From: Tetmemena sp. SeJ-2015
Lineage: Eukaryota > Ciliophora > Spirotrichea > Sporadotrichida > Oxytrichidae
Reading direction: 5' to 3'
Assembly: GCA_027382625.1 (NCBI GenBank)
Contig: JAJKFJ010024837.1
Location: 1 to 11,606 of the forward strand
Length of the DNA: 11,606 nt
The notes under the pieces are model-generated. The model was not told the DNA's origin, ran no database searches, and worked only from the letters and a program-made list of their open reading frames with translations. Shown piece by piece: positions 6,930-11,606 of this stretch (within the stretch, counting starts at the first letter, position 1; each line of letters begins with the position of its first letter). The position numbers and the translations under genes are program-made.

Positions 6930-9900
6930 ATGAGAGGAAGCAAGTTTTAGCATCCGGATATTACAGCTGCCTACCATGATTAAAGGTAAGTTGTAAAGAG
7001 GGGGATTATTTTATCCAAGGATTTGTTCTTAAAACTTCTTTTACAGGAACTATGAATTGCATTAGAAGAAACTAGAACTAATAAACCAAAAAGTTCAACC
7101 TCTAAATCAGAAGTTGGGAGTTATAGTTACAGGTGGGAGCCCTTAGAATGCCATACTCTCAACACCCTTCTCAGCGAACTAAGAGATGCCATCTAAGTTC
7201 CTAACATCGAGAATTCAAGCATAGGAGCATAAAGAAATAGGTACTTACTTACATACTCTCTTAAATAACTTTCCTAATCCTTAAATTTCAATAGAAAAGT
7301 TGACACATATAAAGTACGAGAACGAGATACTTTTAAAAAAGCTGGTCGAGATATCGCAGGGCAAGCAGGTAAATTGTTCATTAGATTAATGCTATAATAG
7401 ATATCGGTTGGCAAACACTAGATAAATGATTAAACTAAAAAGCCAAAGACATTGCACTTAGATAAGAAACGACTAGATGCTGAGAGAATAGATTAAGATA
7501 ACATTAGACTGCTAAACAAGATTACAAAAGTGTAAGTCTTCAAAGGATTTAGATTAATTTAAAGAAAGATAGTTTCTCATCTAATTACCCTTTGATAGAT
7601 CTTCAACTATTCCGAAGCAAAAGCTTGATAAGGATTGGACTATGCACTAGTCGTACAAGCATATTATCCAAAAGGCTGCTAAGAAAGACCTTTTAGATTT
7701 GTTTCAGAAGAGGAAAGATTTCTTGGAGAAAAATTTCTCAGCCCTGCCAGGGATTAAAGAAAGTAGCAGATCGCGTGAGGATGTTTATTTCAATTAGCAA
7801 AACGGAGGGAGCTAAGGTTTAAATGGGAATAACCTCAATAACACTCAGCTAATTATTTGATGAATTATTTATAATGCTACTGAGTAGTATGAATGGTAAC
7901 TCAGGGCTGGGAAATGCTAGTGCAGGAAGCTAAGGAGTGATAAAATCAGCAAGAGGTACTTAATCCTACGGTAATGTAGGGAATTATAGAAGGAAGATAA
8001 ATAACTTACTTTAATAAGACGATACTAAGGTTGACGGCAGCGATGCTGAAAATAGTATAAGTCCAGTTAAAGACAACCAAAATTATAATTTAAGATAAAA
8101 TCTTTTTTAAAATCCTTTTTCATCAAGCCTGTATAGTAAAAGATAGTGGAAGTCGATGGCTAAGCCGGTAGGACAGGGGAGCAAAAGAACTCAATCTAGT
8201 GGAGTGTAAGTTACGAACAACAGAAGCAGACTTAATGGGCAGTTTCTTCCCAATTACTAACAATAAATTAAAGCCAATTAAAATTTCAAGAACTCTCATC
8301 TCAGCAACATATAATAAAAGTCATAAGAAGATGATGAACAATACGAGTAAGCATAGCCATAGAAATATAATTGCAATTCATTAAATTTCAATCAATTCTT
8401 TTTACAAGATAAATAAGCTCACTATTTATATTTGATAACGTTACTTGCTATTTTTGTAATAGGAGGTAGTGGTTAATCATCATTAGAATGGAAATATAAT
8501 TGGGAGTCTAAGGTATAGAAGCTAAAACAATCGGCCTAATTTCCCAAACAGTGTGAATCAGAATGGAGTTAACTCCTCTATTACGAATCAAAGCTTGCCT
8601 AAGGTAATACCTCAGGGACATTAATCTTATGGCATTAATTTAAATCCTTTAACTAGAGAAATGATGCATCAATTATAAACAATCAAAAACATCTACCTAT
8701 TAAAAAACCTGAAAAATATACTCATCCTGTGTCATTGTAAAATTAGCAACTCAACAAGAGCTAACTTCCTAACATTGAATTGTCATAAATTCATTATTGC
8801 TTCTATTGAAAAGCCAGAGCTAGGATAGAAGAGATAAGACGATTAGATGAATGAAATAGCTGAGGATAATGAAAACAACAGTCAATAGGAAACTTACAGG
8901 CCAGAACCAAAAGAGGAGCTCAGAAAGAGTCAAATTACTAATGCTACTTCTTAAGTTAGAACCAGCAACATTTAAACTGCATCTATTTATTTTTAATAAA
9001 CAATAATTAGGCCATTAAATAGGCAAGTGTTGTCAAATACCAGCAACCCTAATCAAATATAAATAAGAAATAGGAATCATTTAAGAAACCTTAAAATAAA
9101 GTATATTAAAAATATAGCTATTTTTAAATAGCGTTCAGTCTAAAGATCAGTCCATATCAAATCAGACTGTTCAAAAGAAATAGGTAGTGCAGCGTATAAA
9201 TCAATCCAAAGAAGACATTAAGATCAATTCGGAAGCAAGCTAATCAGATCCCTTAGGAAGCATTCCTCAAATAACTAAGCCTCATATCAATTAGATCATA
9301 GTCAACAAAAGATTTTCTTATTTCTGTAAATGCTTTGATTAAAGTGTTGAGGTGCCCAAATCTAACTTGAACTCTAATAAGTCTTTGCAATAGAACGGCC
9401 AAAGAAGTTAAAACCGAACAGATTAAAATCAAATTTAACAAATACATTCCTAAGGAGAGATAAACTAGAGAAATCAAAAATTGAAATAGCTTAACACGAA
9501 TTCTTCTTTCCCGGAACAGATAGATGAACACAGCTAAGAGATTGCACTCTCAAATTTATTACATTAGAAGGATATATAATTATAAATTAAAGACAAAGTG
9601 CTGAAAAGAATTTTGAGGCATTGAAATTTATAAAAATTCTAGCTTAATTTAGTCACATTTTTTTAGAAATAAGAGTCTTTTGATTATGCGGAAGAATAAT
9701 TTGAAAATGGAGCATCAATTGAATAGTAAGAGTAACAAGTCAAGCGCTATTTAAATATGTTGTGGATTTATTTAAAGCCTCAAAGCTAGCTGAGGTCCTC
9801 TCAGGATGGTAAATAGACAAGCAGGCTCACCAATAAAGTCTCTTAAGATAACAGAGTACAAGGAACCGATGTTTCTAAGAAATCACTTGCACTAGCTTAA

Positions 9901-10425
9901 TCTAAACAATCGGTTGGCTAGTATAGTTAAGTATCTTCTAAAGGAGGAGCTGGCTAGATTTATAGTTAATAAAGCTTAAAGGCCTTGAATAAAAGCAACA
10001 ATAGTCAAAACAAGGATATCAAGTCAGTTAGATCTTCTCACAGCACTCATCATTTCTAAATTGCAATTAAATATAATGCTCTTTTTATTAATCAAAGAGC
10101 TGACTCTGTTATAAAGGCAAGTTAAAATGCAAGTAGCTTTAAGGCTCAAACCAAGTAAAGCAATTATTAAGCAACAGACATCTAGGAAGCAGTAGTAGAT
10201 GACGATGATGAATATCAAGACGCTGAGTTTGATAACTAAAATGAGGAGTAGCAGCCAACCCCTGTTAGAATACAAGAATCCATCCTAAACTAGAGTGAAG
10301 TCGCTCAGTCAAATTTAAATTCATAGCCTCAATCTCAAATGAGGAATGTTAATTCAGAGAATCAAGAAGCAATGGAAGAAAACTACCTAGATGAGGAGTA
10401 TGATCAAGATTATGCTCCTGAGTGA
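6930..10425 (+). CDS. CFAP97/Hemingway-domain-like protein with long disordered tail, one intron and nine IESs
   Basis: From ATG 6930, with the intron at 6986-7046 and nine candidate IESs removed, the frame closes exactly at TGA 10423-10425, giving about 1,003 residues. Residues 15-230 resemble the CFAP97 (Hemingway) family of axoneme-associated proteins. AYHDQRNYELHQKKLE (14-29) fits the family's opening helix, IEKLTHIKYENEILLKKLVE (101-120) its central motif with the I-x-Y-E-N core, and KDWTMHQSYKHIIQKA (214-229) the closing W-containing helix. This match is from memory of the family, not a search. The remaining about 770 residues are a low-complexity tail rich in Gln, Asn, Ser and Lys, ending in an acidic stretch (AVVDDDDEYQDAEF and a final DEEYDQDYAPE); family members in animals are much shorter. 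A role in cilia is an inference from the domain. Reading across 8144-8361 is uncertain because two frames are possible there. Confidence 0.6.
6986..7046 (+). other. Spliceosomal intron, 61 nt
   Basis: It begins GTAAGT and ends with a pyrimidine-rich stretch and TTTTACAG, a textbook donor and acceptor. Splicing joins AG|G within an Arg codon and continues the helical N-terminus of the CFAP97-like domain. No pointer-like repeat lies at its edges, so this is an intron and not an IES. It shows what an ordinary intron of this organism looks like. Confidence 0.85.
7848..7879 (+). other. IES with pointer GCTA
   Basis: GCTA lies at 7848-7851 and 7876-7879. The 28-bp element is almost pure A/T and holds two adjacent TGA codons (7858 and 7861) that would end the protein after the CFAP97-like domain. 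Its removal gives a +1 shift and joins two Asn/Gly/Ser-rich stretches of the same character. Confidence 0.65.
8069..8143 (+). other. Possible IES with pointer AAAGA
   Basis: AAAGA lies at 8069-8073 and 8139-8143; the 70-bp interval is about 75-80% A+T and its removal gives a +1 shift. Supporting this, the next element (8362) is frame-neutral and leads into the same frame. Against it, the unshifted frame downstream is also open and has the Ser/Asn/Gln composition of the rest of the tail. Confidence 0.45.
8362..8502 (+). other. Frame-neutral IES with 12-bp pointer GAAATATAATTG
   Basis: The 12-mer GAAATATAATTG lies at 8362-8373 and 8491-8502, 129 bp apart. The interval is AT-rich and a multiple of three. 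Read as coding it would insert an apparent hydrophobic segment (YLYLITLLAIFVIGG) into a polar protein; removal leaves a smooth join. An alternative with pointer ATAG (8353 or 8359 and 8459) gives +1 instead and competes with this if the element at 8069 is not real. Confidence 0.65.
8642..8662 (+). other. Very short IES (17 bp) with pointer AAAT
   Basis: AAAT lies at 8642-8645 and 8659-8662. Removing 17 bp shifts the frame by +2 from one clearly coding stretch (PQGHQSYGINLN) to the next (DASIINNQKHLPIKKPEKY). The frame change is well supported; the exact cut is not, because the pointer is short. Confidence 0.45.
8774..8810 (+). other. IES with 6-bp pointer ATTGAA
   Basis: ATTGAA lies at 8774-8779 and 8805-8810. 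The 31-bp AT-rich element is removed with a +1 shift, avoiding the TGA at 8808 and joining QLPNIE to KPELGQKRQ. Confidence 0.7.
8967..9002 (+). other. IES with pointer AACA
   Basis: AACA lies at 8967-8970 and 8999-9002. The 32-bp element is AT-rich; removal gives a +2 shift into a frame with typical composition for this tail (AIKQASVVKYQQPQSNINKK). The pointer is short, so the edges could differ by a few bases. Confidence 0.5.
9094..9130 (+). other. IES with pointer AAATA
   Basis: AAATA lies at 9094-9098 and 9126-9130. The 32-bp element is almost entirely A/T. Removal gives a +2 shift and joins ESFKKPQN to SVQSKDQSISNQT. Confidence 0.6.
9603..9669 (+). other. IES with pointer GAAA, removes one TGA
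   Basis: GAAA lies at 9603-9606 and 9666-9669. The 63-bp interval is close to 80% A+T, is a multiple of three and carries the only TGA (9622) in this frame before the end of the gene. Removal joins IKDKVLK to QESFDYAEEQFENG. The pointer is short, so the edges are approximate. Confidence 0.55.
9748..9776 (+). other. Frame-neutral IES (21 bp) with 8-bp pointer TATTTAAA
   Basis: TATTTAAA lies at 9748-9755 and 9769-9776. The 21-bp interval has no stop and is a multiple of three; kept, it adds NMLWIYL to a polar stretch, while removal gives a smooth KRYLKPQSQ. It may be chance, as the repeat is pure A/T, but length and composition match the other elements. Confidence 0.5.
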
Positions 10426-10534
10426 TAATTTAATACATGACTTTATTTTCGCCTAAAGTTTTAGCTTTCTAATTTTACATGAGAATTTTAAGAAGTAAGT
10501 GGACTTATTAAAGAGAATAATTAAAGTAGATTCT
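10426..10534. other. Convergent intergenic spacer, 109 bp
   Basis: AT-rich spacer between the TGA of the plus-strand CFAP97-like gene and the TGA of the minus-strand gene. Both 3' untranslated regions must fit here. No hairpin or RNA gene stands out. Confidence 0.6.
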
Positions 10535-11606
10535 TCAAAATTCTTTGGTGTCATTCTCCTTGACTAGAACAGCAGCTGCTGGAAGAACATAATCAGGTTC
10601 GTCTTCTGACTCTTCAGGAGTTGGAGTCTTAGGTGGAGTAGGAGGAGGAGTTGGCTCTGGAGTAGGTTCCTTAGGTGGAGTGGGAGGAGGCGAAGGCTCA
10701 GGTGTAGGTGTTCTATAAACCTCGTCAATACTTGAGACTGTGAAGTCCATTTGCTTGTCTACAATGATTTGCTCTTTCTCTCTGATCTTCTTCTTGCAGC
10801 ACCAATACTTTTTGCAAAAGTCGCAGCAACTTAGTATGAGCGAGAGGAAGAAAATTATGAAATGAAGGAATATGATAGTTGCAATAGTTCCTATAACAAC
10901 TTGAGCCAGGAAATAGAATTCCTCGTCTGAGAGGAAAGGGTACATAAAACGGTACAACTCGCCTATCACTATAAGGATTCCCACGTCAGTTATCAAAGTA
11001 TGAAGATTGAGCAGCACTGAGTTGAAGGGCCGAGCAATACAGTGGTGAATTAAAGCGAGTGCATTGAAGAACAAGAGCAGGTTTAGTTGCCACATAGCAT
11101 TTTTCTAGAAGGTCAGTATGTTAATTGCATTTATGAATCTTCTAAGACAGAAAGCCCAAATATAGAAGTAGCGAATGAAGCTGGTCTTAGCATAGTCTCC
11201 AAATTGCAAGGTCCATTTAGTTTTAACTAGCTCCTTGATATCTTCTTCCTTCAAAACCTTCCTGTATTTGTAGGCTTCATATGAATTCACAAGTGGATAT
11301 GCCAAAAATAAAGCCTATCAAGGCGTTAAGGATATCATTTTCTTACAATAAACAAAGCACTGAGAGTAACTGACAGCTGTAGTGTAGTATTCTCAAAATG
11401 CAAGTTGAGCATATTCATGATAGCACAGAATATAATTTTCTGATAGGTTACTTCCAAACCCTTGTATAAGGAAAACCATCTATAAGTTCGCTCTGTTTCA
11501 ACAAAGTAGGGCTCACTTGGAAACACAGCTTTCATGAAGTTAAAAACAAAAACGCAGAGAAACATCACCAGCCAAGCGTTTAGAATATCTGCGGCGTCTC
11601 CTAAGA
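10535..11606 (-). CDS. Multi-pass membrane protein, C-terminal part, cut by the window edge
   Basis: Read on the minus strand with TAA/TAG as Gln, the frame enters at the right edge and ends at TGA (10535-10537), giving 345 residues once the 32-nt element at 11315-11346 is removed. About six to seven hydrophobic segments are visible, for example WLVMFLCVFVFNFM, VTLSALFIALFLAYPL, FYIWAFCLRRF, LNLLLFFNALALI, LITDVGILIVIGELY and VVIGTIATIIFLHFIIFFLS. After the last one comes a Cys cluster (SCCDFCKKYWCCKKK), possibly lipid-modified, then a tail with TPEP/PPTPPK repeats and acidic residues. The layout resembles the C-terminal membrane part of large surface proteins that are common in ciliates; this is an impression, not a family assignment. 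G+C is clearly higher than in the other genes. The N-terminus lies outside the window. Confidence 0.75.
10629..10712 (-). repeat. 42-bp tandem repeat encoding a Pro/Thr/Glu-rich 14-residue unit
   Basis: Two diverged copies of a 42-bp unit (10629-10670 and 10671-10712) encode PTPEPxPPPTPPKx-type repeats in the tail of the minus-strand membrane protein. The period is a multiple of three, so copy number can change without breaking the frame. Proline-rich tails of this type usually act as extended linkers or binding sites. Confidence 0.8.
11315..11346 (-). other. Short intron (32 nt), or a 44-bp IES with pointer GCTTT
   Basis: On the minus strand the element begins GTAAGA and ends TTGATAG; splicing fuses two open frames inside a hydrophobic segment and removes two in-frame TGAs. 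The repeat GCTTT (plus-strand AAAGC at 11310-11314 and 11354-11358) gives an IES of 44 bp with the same effect on frame. The good splice signals make the intron slightly more likely, although at 32 nt it is half the length of the sure intron at 6986. Confidence 0.6.

Noticed and set aside
9253..10275. Hydrophobic minus-strand ORFs at 9253-9531 and 10024-10275
   Set aside because: They are antisense to a continuous Gln-rich coding frame; A/T-rich antisense of such sequence automatically encodes Leu/Ile/Phe-rich peptides.
142..10425. Decayed pseudogenes or sequencing-error frameshifts
   Set aside because: Frame breaks coincide with AT-rich segments bounded by direct repeats and the frame always resumes exactly after excision. 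Random decay or single-base errors would not do this.
142..10425. Paramecium- or Euplotes-type TA-bounded IESs
   Set aside because: Pointers differ from element to element and most do not begin and end with TA. TGA also acts as stop, which excludes the Euplotes code.
142..10425. Programmed ribosomal frameshifting as the cause of the frame changes
   Set aside because: Shifts of both +1 and +2 occur at many unrelated sequences with no common slippery motif, while the repeat pairs explain them all.

Overview
The window reads as germline (micronuclear) DNA of a spirotrich, probably hypotrich, ciliate. Two lines of evidence support this. First, every long reading frame is full of TAA and TAG while TGA is rare and sits at gene ends, which is the ciliate code with TAA/TAG = Gln and TGA as the only stop. 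Second, the genes are cut by short AT-rich segments that shift the frame or add TGA. Most of these segments are flanked by a direct repeat of about 3-12 bp; removing the segment plus one repeat copy restores the frame exactly. These behave like internal eliminated sequences (IESs) with pointer repeats between macronuclear-destined segments. The pointers vary in sequence (for example ACTCAATA, CGTTACCACTAA, ACTCAGT, CAATCTT, GAAATATAATTG), unlike the TA-bounded IESs of Paramecium or Euplotes. I list 26 candidate IESs. Frame bookkeeping closes at each one. About ten rest on pointers of 6 bp or more; those with 3-5 bp pointers are less certain in their exact boundaries. All segments here lie in order and in one orientation, so no scrambling is visible.

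Layout: 1-141 is upstream non-coding DNA. At 142-859 (+) lies a secreted, cysteine-rich, probably GPI-anchored protein of 225 residues with one IES. From 1006 to 6893 (+) there is a long unrecognised reading frame with 16 candidate IESs; it is either one gene of about 1,680 residues or two genes (1006-2858 and about 2973-6893). At 6930-10425 (+) lies a gene with a CFAP97/Hemingway-like N-terminal domain, one ordinary 61-nt spliceosomal intron, nine candidate IESs and a long disordered Gln/Asn/Ser-rich tail ending in an acidic stretch. At 10535-11606 (-), convergent with it and cut by the window edge, is the C-terminal part of a multi-pass membrane protein with a Cys cluster and a Pro/Thr/Glu repeat tail. 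Spacers are short: 146 bp, 36 bp (probably underestimated) and 109 bp.

The genes show no operon-like functional link. The CFAP97-like gene points to cilia, and the first and last genes point to the cell surface. With the standard genetic code, or without removing IESs, the window looks like random short ORFs. Some apparent features of the raw sequence, such as an overlapping gene pair near 1906-1925, a transmembrane segment near 8425-8470 and a premature stop at 7858, disappear when the IESs are removed. What I cannot settle from sequence alone is the exact boundary of several IESs, whether three short segments are IESs or tiny introns, the reading frame across 8144-8361, and the true 3' end of the second gene.
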